DNA of 64,000 bases, taken from contig NC_052140.2 in NCBI RefSeq assembly GCF_016086655.4, positions 15,438,001 to 15,502,000 on the forward strand, written 5' to 3'. A model generated the notes under the pieces. That model was not told where the DNA came from and ran no database searches. It saw only the letters and a program-made list of their open reading frames with translations. The stretch comes from Lepeophtheirus salmonis. Its lineage: Eukaryota; Arthropoda; Copepoda; Siphonostomatoida; Caligidae. This document shows positions 34,485-46,709 of the stretch, piece after piece (the first letter of the stretch is position 1; every line of letters starts with the position of its first letter). Both the position numbers and the translations under genes were made by a program.

Positions 34485-35590
34485 AAATAGTGTGTGATTA
34501 TTCCAGGTCTTTGAAATTCCATGAACTAGTTTTTAATGTATTCTTTCTTCTTAAAGTATAAAAATAAGTACTTTAAAAAACGGTATGCCCGGGATTCTAC
34601 TCGACGACAATTATACGGGAAATGGTAAAACCCTATTATAAATTGATAAAACTAGCCAAGGAATTATATACACATTAAATAATAACGTATTCAGCTTAAC
34701 AAACTTCTTTTTATTTTTCCTCATGTGGGAATATAAAGTCTGGATCATTATTGTATAAAAATTATTCTTTTTCTTAAATTATAAAAATAAAAGCTAACAT
34801 TTCCCAAAACTTATGGTTTACTTACGAAATACCACTCATCGCCAATTTTCCGGGAAATAAGAAACCATGATAGGTACTGATAGCTAGTTGTACATCTACT
34901 AAAAACTTTCCAAACAAATTTTTTAAGTAAATAAATAAAGAACAAAGACATTATTCAATATATGTATGTACTTACATACATACAGAATAACAAACAATGT
35001 TCTGACTCTTGTGTCAATACACAAAACAGAATGTATTGCAAATACTTTCCTATTTGTACAAGGAAAATAAGGACATTCCATTATTATTTTTTCTGTGCTT
35101 TAGGAGGCTGGTAGTTGTACATCTAGGGGCTCCACTTTGATAGCTGATGTATTCTTGATAAGGCGTTGGTTTTTGTTTGTTTTTTTGGTTAAAAAATATG
35201 TGTGAATATTGGGTATTTTAAGGTCTCACTGCTTTTGTTGAAGAAGTTCATTAATGTCCTTGGACAAACAAACAAACACTATGTAATAAATTTTAATCTA
35301 CATAAATATTTAGTTACTTAAAATAGATAAATAAATTACCTTAAAGGTTCATTTTGATAGAGCATAGCCAAGGGGGATTTTACTATCGGGGGGATATGGC
35401 AAAAATACATGTTTGTTGTCCTTATATTTATGGTTAGAGTCATTTTTTGTTTTCTTGTTATCGTATCTGGGTAATGAAAACCGATCACATATACATAGTG
35501 TTAGATCAAGCCTCGGAGTGATTTCCCAATCAGGCTTTTTTCCTCCTTTTTCAGCCTTTTTATTTATCGCTCAGATCTTTTAATCATTCA
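34485..35590. other. AT-rich stretch without a recognised gene
   Basis: Contains the 22-base palindrome TATGTATGTA-CT-TACATACATA at 34961-34982. No coding signal. Confidence 0.4.
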
Positions 35591-35591
35591 A

Positions 35592-35912
35592 CGGTCCTAA
35601 TAACCAATACATCCGTCTTTCAGTCCTACAGTCCTAGGTATATTTTTATTTTCCTTACTCATAGCTAGGATTGAATAAAATAAGAACTAATAAAGGATAG
35701 CTTGAATGTATAATAATACGTTCTTGTCAAACATCTCCTACTTTTACTTTCATGTATATTTTCTCATAGAAAGAGATTATTGATTAGTATGATAAAATTT
35801 TAAGCGACTAAAATAACGTAGTTAGTAGTAACTATATAATTTCAGCTGTTGTAATTTTCATAAAATACGTATAAGGACTGGTTCTTAGGACTTACAAATT
35901 CTATTAGGACCG
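35592..35912. repeat. GGACT inverted-repeat element, copy 2 (MITE-like)
   Basis: CGGTCCTAATA (35592-35602) and TATTAGGACCG (35902-35912) are perfect 11-bp inverses bracketing 321 bp. Subterminal repeats CAGTCCTACAGTCCTAGG on the left and TTCTTAGGACTTAC on the right add to the inverted character. No coding capacity. It shares motifs with 15.87-16.16 kb. Confidence 0.55.
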
Positions 35913-36470
35913 CACTGATAAGACTCCTGTTTTTTTAGTTTTTGAATATTTAGTTGTAACACAATAACGCGTGTACGACTGATGTTTGACTTCCACCACA
36001 ATTTTAATATTGACGTCATAGTAAATGCGTGGTTGCGTGTTTATTTATAATTACTTATTTGCCCAGGAGTCGGTACAATATACAGATTAAAAATTCTAGC
36101 AAGCTTGATTACATGATGGATTAACCATGTAAATCTATTAACCTTGATGTAAACCTGCAATACTCAAGCACATTGTTACCTTTATTGTATAATGCAACCT
36201 TAATACAACCGCCGTTACTTTAAATTTAGAATTTAACTGTTGTTTTTCTTAGAAAAAACAACAGAACAAATCTTTATCAAAATTTTGTATGGGGATACGG
36301 AAAGTGTCCCAAATGCACCCATTAAAACAGGTACTGCACATAGCAGGGCTGACCACTCTAATTGACGATCAAAGTTAACATATCCAAACTTGATTAAGGA
36401 GCCTTTTAAGTTAAACAATTCAAACTTTAATAAGGTTTGAGATTCACAAGCATTTTATAATTGTATACGG

Positions 36471-36490
36471 CAGTGGTTCTCAAACTATGG
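36471..36490 (+). mobile_element. hAT-type left terminus
   Basis: CAGTGGTTCTCAAACTATGG is the classic terminal sequence of many animal hAT transposons (CAGTGGTTCTCAA). The matching right terminus was not found. A hAT transposase relic lies 1.5 kb downstream, so the two may belong to one broken element. Confidence 0.6.
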
Positions 36491-36879
36491 TTACGGAGGG
36501 AAGTTCAACTCCCGACCAAATATAGCTTTCATTATAAGATTTTTAAAAATGTCTTTAAAAAAAATATATATATATTTAAATATTTTATAACATTTTGTCT
36601 AAACTTTTCAAATTTTAAAAGTTCTTAATTATCAGCTGGTATATAACATAAAAAGATTGACAATAGCTGTTCTCTGTATTTTATGTCCGTGGATGAAAAA
36701 ATAGACACTCTCCAGACATTATAGCCCAACGTAAGTATACACAATGGGGGAAATATGTATTTGATCTCTTGCCGATTTTGTGAATTTACCTCTTGACAAA
36801 GAAAAGAACGGTCTATAATTTTAACAGTAGGTTGTTTTTAAAAGTAAGACACATTGTATAAAAACAAAAAGTGGCTAAA

Positions 36880-37205
36880 GAAGTAAAATGCTGTGTATAA
36901 TCTCAAGAACAACCTCCCCACTGTCAAGCATAGGGTTGGAATCATTATGTTATGGGAGTGTTTCTCTGCTGATGAGAAAGGACGCCTTCATGGCATCGAA
37001 GACAAAATAACATAATTTCCTTCTATTAGAGAGGTCACTGTATATGGATCATGTAATAAGTCTTTCAGCACAATAATGATCCAAAACATATTGCTAAAGC
37101 AACAAAGAAAGGGTTTTAGAAGAATCACATTGAGATCATGGTGTGGTCTAGCCAGTCTTTCTACCTCTATCTAATGAAAATCTTAATCAGTGGGCAAACT
37201 TATAA
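36880..37205 (+). pseudogene. Tc1 transposase, catalytic-domain relic
   Basis: The plus strand reads PTVKHRVGIIMLWECFSADE, KGRLHGIEDKIT, then, after a gap, FQHNNDPKHIAKATKKGF and IEIMVWSSQS. These are the diagnostic Tc1 blocks PTVKHGGGSIMVWGCF, GRL, QHDNDPKHTAKATKEW and WPSQSPDLNPIE. The second catalytic D (QHD) is replaced by N, and the region between GRL and QHN is shortened. This is true Tc1 type (DD34E), unlike most relics here. It may be nested in the hAT remnant. Confidence 0.8.
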
Positions 37206-37949
37206 AATTAACAAAGTATGAAATATATTTTTCTTATCGTCATCCATGCTAGAACAATTCAAGGATCCCTTCTCTCCTACGGATCCGAAATGACATAAGT
37301 ATATAAGAACACTTAATAACTAATATGGAAACTCTTATACTTTTCAGTTTATATTTAAACTACAACTCCAGATTGGATTCAGACTCTAAATAGAAAGATT
37401 TAGATTTTTTACAAAAAGGAGGAAGACATTTGGGACTCACGGATAATCTTCTGCATTTCAATTAATTAATTTTTATTATTACCATTTAAGAACCGTTTTT
37501 CTTTTTATGTAACTAAATAGTAACATTAACTAATATATAACAAATTGAGAGTTGGTCTCACGATTGTTCATACTCGAATTGTACTTTTGTCAAATAGTTT
37601 TGAAGTGATGAGGCTTACAAGTCAACATTGAAGACTCTCGTTCAAAGACTCAAGACTGAAGAGTTATATAACTTTATCTGGGAGACCTGGATTCTGATGG
37701 GAGTTGAGTTTTGTTTTCAAAAATGTTCCTGTTGGGGACTGTATTTAGAATGCAACAATGAAGGGCTGACCCTAGAAGCCCACTGTTCGAACCTCCTTTT
37801 GCCAAGACCAAAGAGCCTATGACCGTAAACATTCCACCCCAACATTTATTCATAATGTAAAATGATTTCTTTACAACTAATCGATGACATCATTCTCGAT
37901 TTGACATTTTATGAAAAATAAGCTGACAATGACCTAATTGATTATTTGT

Positions 37950-38120
37950 AGGTGTTACATTTAGAAATTGGAAGAAATTAATGTTTTGACTATTTCTACT
38001 CTTCTTGGCCCAAGATTTAAAGACAGATTATTCTGTGAGCAAAGAAAGAGCTGTAGAAGAATTAAGCACAAAATTGATCAAACTGTATAAAAATGTAGAT
38101 ACAAGATTCCAAATTACAGA
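37950..38120 (+). pseudogene. hAT transposase relic
   Basis: The plus strand reads VLTISTLLGPRFKDRLF, the conserved ATLLDPRFKDxxF motif of hAT (ZBED-like) transposases with D changed to G. After a one-base shift it continues SKERAVEELSTKLIKLYKNV. No other hAT domain was recognised, so only a short stretch survives. Confidence 0.6.
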
Positions 38121-38129
38121 TAAAATCCC

Positions 38130-39640
38130 CGTAAACTTAATTTGAGGGCTTCTTTTGACCAGAACAATCCACACTTTGCTGTCAACCCCTGTAGAATATC
38201 AAAAATGGTCATGCACATCCCACAAGTTGGCCGAGAAACCCAACACCCCATAGCCCAAAGCCCGATGTATCTCTGCTTGAAATTTTCCACGTTTTGTTCG
38301 ACTGCTTGAAGATGAGTCGAATTAGAATTACCAAATTTTTACACAATAAATTTGTATTCATTGTCTAAAAGACTAATGAATTAATTAACACTTTTAATAA
38401 GTATTTTTTTGTTACATTGATAAATCTTTGAGCATGTAACTACCCTCAAATATGTTCGTTGTTCAATATAATTTTCAATTTATGGAACTTTGTTGTTCAG
38501 TATTATCTCATGGCCATACTTACACCCTGGAATGAATTTAACTCCAATGGTATATAAATACTCGTATAACTATATTTTTTAGACTTCTTCTTTTTTCGAT
38601 AACAATCCAAAAGAATTTAACAAACTTATTTATGATTTTTTTTTTTGAATAAATATTTTTCAAGTCTCATTATTATTATTGACTCAAAGGAAGACAAAAA
38701 TCATTTGAAATATATGTACGTATATATATATAGTATATAAAATTATTGATATTCATGATAGGTGGTCATCGTAACTTCATTTCAAATTTGATTATTTGGT
38801 CATTCATGAACTCATTTCTATGTATACATTTAATTCATGGATTTCTTTTTATATTGATTGGATATTATTTTAATGAATGATGCAGAAATCCATTTTACAA
38901 AAAAGATTAATTTATCTTTTAATTTGGCAAAAAAAATACTTTTCTAAAGAAAATGACTTTTATATAAGTTATAGCAATTGGATATATACCAAACATCTCA
39001 AAGGGTATCCCTAAAAGTGAATGTCTTAGACAGGGTTATAGAGTTGGTGGGTTTTAATGCAAATCCGACTCAACTTATGAGATTATTCCCCTCTGAATCA
39101 AACTATTTGAAGTTATTTCACTCCAACAGCAACTATTTGACTCCGAAATAAATACTATTTAACTAAAAGACTGTAAATGGTTTAGAATAAGCAGATTTAA
39201 TTGAAAAAATATATATTACTAATGTGCGTAAAAAGTGTATATGACGAAGAAAAAATACAAAGATAATAAATTGAATCTGTTCTTCTATTTGAATTTTTCT
39301 TTAGGCCTTCAAACTCCCACTATTTAAAATCGTGCAACTTCAACGCCAATGAAGCCAAATCCAGCCTTGACTTCACAATTCAGGTCTCAAAGTAACTACA
39401 TATTCATGATATATAATAATAAGGGGGCATGTCTGCGGAATAATCGTAGCCGTGAACTCGTACTCAGAATATCAATGTAAAAATTACCCCCAAAAGCGGA
39501 TCCCTTGAAATTCATTACTCATTGGCATGTAAAAGGAATTCAGATCTTTGTTTATTGGCTTGTATTCGTTTTTATCTGACTATTTGTCATATAGCTATCA
39601 CTATTGATAAATAATTTCGAGTCAATTTATTATGTAAGAG
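38130..39640. other. AT-rich stretch without a recognised gene
   Basis: A less AT-rich block at 38150-38330 has coding-like composition on the minus strand but shows no family motif. The rest is plain AT-rich DNA. Confidence 0.35.
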
Positions 39641-39646
39641 TACTTA

Positions 39647-40143
39647 TTAGTGTTGAGACTTGGTCCAACACTGAATTTTTTTTTCCGATTCGGTCTTCAG
39701 TGATTTTTTTTAGACCGATTTTTCGGTCGAGACCACAGTCTCAGACCGTAGACCGATTTTGATTCCGTCTCACTTTATTGACCAATTTTTTTTTCCGTCT
39801 CAATATATGGAACGATTTTTTTCGGTCACATATATTATAAGAGGCCATTTTTTTTTTCTAGATCAACTGTCATTCATTTTCTTACAAAAAACCTCAAAAG
39901 TACACGATAATTTCTAGAACAAATACTATATATATATAATAGACGGCAAAATCAAACTTAATCCGAGCTATCTCCGTTTAAACTTCATATAACATCATTG
40001 TACTTGAAAAAACATATGATGTCATGTTATAAACAATTTATCTATAAAATCGGTCTAAACCCAATTTTTTTGGGACCAATCTAGATTAAATTTGTATGAG
40101 ACCGGTACAGACAGAGCTTTTTGTTGGACGGAACTATTTTGGT
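39647..40143 (+). repeat. GACCG inverted-repeat element, copy 1 (truncated)
   Basis: It starts TTAGTGTTGAGACTTGGTCC and is packed with GACCGATTTTTCGGTC-type hairpins. It follows copy 2 (41914-42496) motif by motif, including CAACTGTCATTCATTTTCTT and GAGCTATCTCCGTTTAAAC. It stops at 40143, where a family B repeat begins, so the right end was lost to that insertion or junction. Confidence 0.75.
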
Positions 40144-40149
40144 GCAACA

Positions 40150-40925
40150 AAAAAGCTCGGTTCGGATCCTTAGACATAAATATTTGAGTAAATTTCTAGT
40201 AACCGAAATACTTGTCTGAAACTTTATGATCATTTTACCCTAACTTTGACCTGAATATAATTGAATGCGGATTAGAGTTTATGTTTACTCATGGGGGATG
40301 CCCAAAACAATGAATCATCCAATACTATTGCTATTTGAACATAATAATTAGAATTATTATTATAATAACATTGGACACGTCGTTACGTTCATTGTATCTC
40401 ACAACCTATATTTCTATAAAAAAACAGAAAAATGACCCACAAGCAGTGGATGGACGCCCAATTCTTCCAAATTTTGAGATTATTATTCAATAATAGTTGC
40501 TAATTGTTCAAAACAGCTTAATAAGAACTCATTTGTATTAAACCAAGCAATGTTAAAAATACTTATTAGAGGGGAAAAAGAATAAACATCGACAGTTGAA
40601 AATCAAATACAGTGTACATTTATGTGCAATGAGTTAACGCTCTGTGGAATAACCTTAGAATGCAACTGTTTATGTAGATGTCACTCCAAGCACTGCTCAA
40701 GATAAATAGAGATGCTACGTTCGATATAATTAATATATTTTTTATACCCATACTTGTATAAGCTTTTTAAGACCTGGACATCCCTTAGATCTTTTTTATG
40801 ATCCGTAAAAGTTCGAGCGCCTGAAGTCTGTTCGGGTCTATGATCTTTTTGGAAAATACAAGTTTACTTATACTGTACCCAGGTACTTGGGGTCTGGATA
40901 CAAGACACGTTATATGTCTACTCAT
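40150..40925 (+). repeat. Family B repeat, copy A
   Basis: It is collinear with 47815-48545. Shared landmarks include AACATTGGACACGTCGTTAC, ATTGTATCTCACAACCTAT, CCAAGCAATGTTAAAAATAC, CATCGACAGTTGAAAATC and TACAGTGTACATT. The ends carry GGATCC/GGGTACCC-rich sequence that is partly inverted between left and right. No protein-coding capacity was seen, so it looks non-autonomous. Confidence 0.75.
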
Positions 40926-40929
40926 CGGT

Positions 40930-41910
40930 AACTTAGTTTTATTTGTCCATTATTTTGTACTTTCGAAAATTATCAGAATATATGTTTTTGTTATAAGTGC
41001 ATGCTCATTAGGATTTCGGACAATTTCCATATCTCTAATGATGGGGTTGTTAGAGTGATAGAGAGAGGCGTGAACGCAGGTCAAAGTCCTCTCAACTCTA
41101 TCTACTAATATAAAGTTTGACTGCAGAAAACGCCTACCTGATCAGTGATGTATCAAATATTCAAATTGGCATAGTGGATTATCCATAATTTCTAAATATT
41201 TCAGGAATATCCAATAGATGATATCCGTTTTTATAGTTTTCGATTCATCCCTAACTCATACATATTGAAAAGACATAAATAACCGTTTTCTTCCCTTTTT
41301 TTTTGTGAGCAATTCATTCTCATTGTCTAAATTAAGGTCATTACTACTTAACATCACCACCACCTTTGCCTTATTGCATATTTAACTTCTAAATATTGAG
41401 GGGTTTCCTAATTAGCTGGAACGGACATAAGGGCTTTGTTGTGTATTGTATATATGTTATTTAATTGGAAAAATACTCTCAACAGAAGCATTCATTCCAT
41501 CTATCCGCCTATAAAAAAAAATAACTAATTACTTTTTTTCAGACTTAAATTACTGAATTACGCCTCGTAGAAACTACTTTCCAATCCAATTGTAATTAAT
41601 TATTTAAATTATTTTGAGAAGAATAGTTTAAAAAGAATTACCTATATAAAAATTTGTCAAAAAGCGAGTGTTTACCAGAAGTAAGAAAATGTTATTTTGC
41701 TACAAATTCTACATGTCTCAAGCCTTTTTCTCACAACTCCAAGCCCTTAAATATTTGTATGGAGTCAAATTCGAATGCTCCAATATTTGTATTTTTTAGT
41801 TATCAGATTTATTTTGAGTCCATTCAAGACCACAATTATAATATAGGGTCCATATTAGTATTGTCACGATAATAATATTTTGGTACTGGTTCCGCTGATA
41901 AAATAAATAT
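40930..41910. other. AT-rich stretch without a recognised gene
   Basis: No transposase motif or repeat was recognised between family B copy A and GACCG copy 2. Confidence 0.4.
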
Positions 41911-41913
41911 CTA

Positions 41914-42496
41914 TTAGTTTTGAGACTCGGTCCAGCACTGATTTTTTTTTTTTTTGGTACGGTCTTAAATGATTTTCCTAGACGTATTTGGACATATTTT
42001 TCGGCCCAGAATGCGATATGAGACCGTGGACCGATTTTTTCGTTTTCACTTTGTAGACCGATTTTGATTCGTTTCACTTTATGGACCGATTTTTTTTCGG
42101 TCTATATACTATTAGAGACCATTTTTTTTTCTAAATCAACTGTCATTTATTTTTTCAAAAATCTCAAGAGTACACGATAATTTCTAGAAAAAAATACTTC
42201 ATACATAGAAGAATCAAAATTAATCTGAGCTATCTCCGTTTAAACCTCATATAACGGCATTGTATTTGAAAAAACATATAATGTCATGTTTTAAACAATT
42301 TATCTGTAAAATCGGTCAAGACCGATTTTTTGGGACCAAACTAGACCAAATATATCCTTTGGACCGATCTACGCCGAATTTTTATATGACACCGGTCCAG
42401 ACCAGGCTTTTATTTTGGACCGAGCTAATGAAGTCCAACAAAAAATGTAACAGTCTCAGACCGGTCTAGGATTGACAGACCGAAATCCAACACTAA
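41914..42496 (+). repeat. GACCG inverted-repeat element, copy 2 (complete)
   Basis: The left end TTAGTTTTGAGACTCGGTCC and the right end GACCGAAATCCAACACTAA (inverse TTAGTGTTGGATTTCGGTC) form a terminal inverted repeat around 583 bp. The interior has many GACCGATTTTTTTTCGGTC-like hairpins and no coding capacity. Confidence 0.75.
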
Positions 42497-42819
42497 TGGT
42501 ACTTTTTCGAGTTAAAATTCGAATAACAAATGTCATCAGGGCACTTACAATCGCGATTGGGTGATTTTTGTTGATGGCCGGGGATGTCTATTTCAAAAAG
42601 TTGATATGTTTTCTACAAGTTCCAAATCATCATTGAGATGACACATTTTTAGTAAACAATTGATAGCCAAATTTGCTATGAGGACAATGCAATAATTGAA
42701 TATTCCATAGATAGTCGAAATAATATTTGACTTTTTATTAATGAAAATTACTCAAACACAGAAATGGGAAAAAGTTAATGTACGGTAAGTCCAAATAGAG
42801 CCTGAATTTATTTATTAGT

Positions 42820-43060
42820 TCTGAATGGCTGTGGATTTTTGATTTTTTTTTCTAAAAAAATTAATATTTGAATTTTTTTTCAAAAAATTTCATTTCTAAA
42901 TTTTTAAATGTGGATTTATAACATTTTTTTAAATTTTTTTGTGAATAGTTGTGGATTTTTTTTTTTCCAAAAAATATAATATCTGACATTCAATTTGTGA
43001 AATTTTTTTAGCAACAAAATCCAAAAAAAAACAGTCCCCAAAAAATATAATGATGTTGAT
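42820..43060 (+). repeat. R1 body fragment, copy 4
   Basis: GGCTGTGGATTTTTGATTTT, ATTAATATTTGAATTTTTT and AATAGTTGTGGATTTTT repeat the R1 interior pattern. The hairpin termini are absent. Confidence 0.45.
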
Positions 43061-43064
43061 TATT

Positions 43065-45850
43065 ATTCCAGAGCTACTCAACTTTGATGAACAAAAATAA
43101 TACTATGTCCGAAACTTTTGAACCCAAGTTTCAAATCCCCACCTCTGGTGCTTACCCATATATCTTCTGTACCTTTTAACTTGGTTTATTTTAATGTAAT
43201 CGTTTTTATTTTGGATTTTATGTATACATACATACAAGTTCCAAGACTCAATAAATCTTCTCTCCCCCTCAAAAAAAGAAAGATTCATGCAATAATATGT
43301 GTATTAGACTTTAAGGGAGAGATGAATTATATGTACACATATATACTTATGTGGTTTATCTAACCCCAGGGGCTGGAGCTACCCCTTGCTACTACATACA
43401 TACATATGTATGGAAGAGGGGAACTTATTACCAAAAGAAAATTATCTCCCGACTTCTAAATTTAAAATAAAAACAAAAAAGTTATGGACTGTTGAATAAT
43501 AATTCTTTTGTATGTTCCTTTAATGATGTTTTGGACAACTTCAAGCAGATCATGTTTGGTCCATGGATAGAAGAAAAAAAGTCAAAGTGAGTTGTTTCAT
43601 TGACAGTTTGACACAATTGTACATTAGTAGGTTTAAATGTCTGCACTATAAATCCAGCTGGGAACGAAGGTAAACAGTAAAACTGTAATTTGTTTCGTTT
43701 AGTAATATACTTTTTTGTTTTTGCCTCTATTGCACGGAGTCAAGAAAGTCAAAATAATACACAACATACCTACATCGATATTACAGTATAAATTACTTAT
43801 TTGTGTATGGAAAAAGTATGGATTCGGAGGTTTATAAGTGCTGCTTTAGAAAAGAAAAAACTCGGTTAACACAGTTTGAACCATCTTTATAAATATTGAA
43901 TGTTAGCTGGTTAACTGGTAAAAAGTTTTGAATTTTGAAAATGTTTTTTATTTATAGTTCAATAAAATGGCAATCATTTTTTTTTATAAATTTGTATGAG
44001 CACTTTGTACTTATAAACGGTTGAGAAAACAATTTAATTTTATCATTTTAAGACTTTTCATCAAGTACTCACAATTTGTGGAATCTAATGGAAGATGATA
44101 CAACTATTTTTTTTTTTTTTTTTGTTAAAAGATGGGGAGAAGTCCCCTTCATAAAATATGAGTTGTTTTATAAATTAATAATCCATTGAGTTCATTTATC
44201 TCACGATAGTTTTGTTCAGACGTAAAGGCAGAGGAGCTCGGTTTGATCTGTAATCATAAAGAAGATGTAGAAAAAAAATTGTATTTTTCCATAATATTTA
44301 TCTCCTTGGCAATTCAAACAATACTTCCAAGGTTCCATTATTTTATCCACATTTTCAAAAAATTGACCATCTTTGACTTCAAAATTGCCGGAACAGAATC
44401 GAGGAAACAAAAATTGCATACGATTAGCTGTTGTTGTATTACGACCATATAGATATAATCATAAAATATATTATAATTAGAACTAAAAACCCTCTAAAAA
44501 CCTTTCACTGAAAAATTTATTTAGAGAGAAACAAAAAAGGAAAAAATCACTTATCTTTAAAATATCGATGTTGGGTTTATTCAGCGTATGATCCATGGGA
44601 GACGATGCCTATCTGATATCCTTTTCCAAACTTTTACTTTTAATGTGGCATTATAAACTTAAGAATGTCAATTTGATGATTAATAAAAGGTGTTGAATTG
44701 TTTATTGGAAAAAAGAGATTACGTTGCCGCACCTTGTAAATATATAAGAGCATTTCAGGCCTTGTATCGTCCAATTTGTTTGCCTTAATCACTTTTTACT
44801 TTAGAATAACTACACTGACATGATTGGGTCAGAGTGAAAATCTTCTAATGTCAACATACATGTCAACATGTTAGCTAATGAGTTATTTTATGATTACGTT
44901 GTTTATACTCTGCTATTTGAAAATGACCTCTCTATCTACTTATGCATGTGGGTTCTATAAAGAAATAACAGTTTTTTTATTCTTGGCTTTAACTTTATAA
45001 GAAATTAAAAGACGTTTTGATAAATAAATTAAAAGATTTTTAATCATGTTTATTTTAAGGAGGATTCGTGCTTGTAGCTCATTTGAAAAAATCATCTTTA
45101 AACATGATTGGTTTGATCAAACCCCCCTTCCCTTACATATTGATATAAATATGCTTTAAAGTGTTCTCTTCCTGAAGCAAGGGAAGAAGATTTATTGTGA
45201 TCTAAGCATTTATATGCTATCTTAGAATATTACAAGTTGCAGTTTGAGAAATAAATCTTTATAGACGATGATGATACTCTATTAAATGCTATCATATAAA
45301 TTTCTATCTCCTCTCAGTCTGGGTACTCTTTACCCCTTACGCTCTCAAATGTATGTTATTATGATTGTTCAACTATAGGTAGACTCTGTAGCTAGAGCTA
45401 AGACATGATTATAATTATGCATTACCTTTAAGAAAAAACAATAACAATAAGTAAAGATTAAAATCCACTTAACCACACTGTAATAAGAAAATAACAATAA
45501 AAGCATAATTTAAGGTTGTATGGTTATCAAAAGACTGCTCCCTGCACTAGAAACAGTCCAACCAATCTACCTACATAAATTGTAGTAGTCGACATTTACC
45601 CCCTCTCCCCCTAGTGCACATATCATTAAGTATGACCATTTTGTTTTGTTTCTCTTTTTACGTGTTGTTTATTCAAATTCACGAATTTTAATTTGTTTTT
45701 AATTTATTTGTAACTAATCAAATCAATCATCGACCCACGGTTCGAATACAGACCTTTGGAGCAAAGCTATACACTAAATATGTATAAAAAAAGAGGTTAC
45801 ATGAATGTTATTCACTAACTAACATTCTAATTCTATAAGTTCACTCTTAT
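43065..45850. other. 2.8 kb AT-rich stretch without a recognised gene
   Basis: Poly(T) run at 44108-44123. The overlapping antisense open frames at 43103-43363 and 44216-44452 show no domain. No transposase motif seen. Confidence 0.4.
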
Positions 45851-45856
45851 AATTAC

Positions 45857-46703
45857 AGGGGGAGGCATAGAAATTATAACATTTTAAAAGCCGTTTTCAC
45901 TTCAACATAGTTTGATTTGGTGCCATTTATATATTTTATATTTTTGTAACAATTTTTTACACTTCTTATTCAATATGTTCCCCTCCATTCCGAATGATGC
46001 CTTCAATATGGGGACGAACAGAAGTCAACAGACCTTGATTAAGTCCTAGGACAAGTTGTTCAACTCCTCCGTGATCACACCCTCTAGAGCATCGACATTC
46101 GGCTAAGAAGTCTATTTCGTCTTGCCCTCCAAAATGCACCAAACAACAAAGTCCAGGAGGTTCACATAAGGTGAGTAGGAAGGCCAGAAGGCAGCCATGT
46201 TCTCCAGCAGAAATGCTGCACCTTATTATACGTCCCTTGGGTAAACACATTGTTGTCTCTGGGAAACAGGGCAAGACAACATACATGAGGACTTGTGAGT
46301 AGACATACGTATTGAATTTCTCGTTTGCCTTGAAGAAGTAGAGAGGCATCTTGCTGCCGTCGGACACAACGACGCTAAGAATCATCACCTGTGCTGGAAG
46401 TTTGGTCCGAGGGTTCCATCAAGCTCTTGATTAAGCCAAAAATTGATTATTTCTCCTGTCCAGAACAGCTTTCATTGGAAGATCTTCTTTTTAAAGATCG
46501 ACTTGTTCAAGGGTGAGATCTTACATCCTTTGTCTGTTTGCTTCTTGCTCGCAAATTTCTGATTGCACAAAAACAAAACAAATATCAAATTGTAGATTTT
46601 TGTCAGTTCTTTCAAATGACATCAAGTACAAAATTGTCAGACTTTTAGAACTGCGGCTAGACGGCCTCTAAGAGGATTCTAATTTTTGAGTCCTCACCCT
46701 GTA
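45857..46703 (-). mobile_element. Mariner-like element with both termini, internally deleted
   Basis: The left terminus TACAGGGGGAGGCATAGAAA (45856) is matched by the right terminus ending GAGTCCTCACCCTGTA (46688-46703, inverse TACAGGGTGAGGACTC). Both are next to TA. Length is about 0.85 kb. Confidence 0.75.
45955..46590 (-). pseudogene. Mariner-like transposase with frameshifts
   Basis: The 140-codon minus frame from 46388 starts MMILSVVVSDGSKMPLYFF then NEKFNTYVYSQVLMYVVLPC, the block VMVLGVVxSDGxKMPPxFF...VYLxVLxxxVLPW. After a frameshift another frame gives LLENMAAFWPSYSPYVNLLD then FVVWCILEGKTK, with the third catalytic D retained. It continues NVDALEGVITEELNN to the C-terminal MEGNILNKKC. 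Upstream, AVLDRRNNQFLA precedes the VM block. The second catalytic D region is damaged and the helix-turn-helix domain is missing. Confidence 0.8.
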
Positions 46704-46709
46704 AATGAA

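Noticed and set aside
36480..36520. GTTCAACTCC resembling a tRNA B box
   Set aside because: No A box or cloverleaf at the proper distance; the sequence is part of a hAT-type terminus.
38150..38330. Less AT-rich block with coding-like composition next to the hAT relic
   Set aside because: Neither strand gave a motif of hAT, mariner or any other family that I could name.
45735..45760. GGTTCGAATAC resembling a tRNA B box
   Set aside because: The consensus GGTTCGAnTCC is not met and no acceptor stem can be drawn around it.
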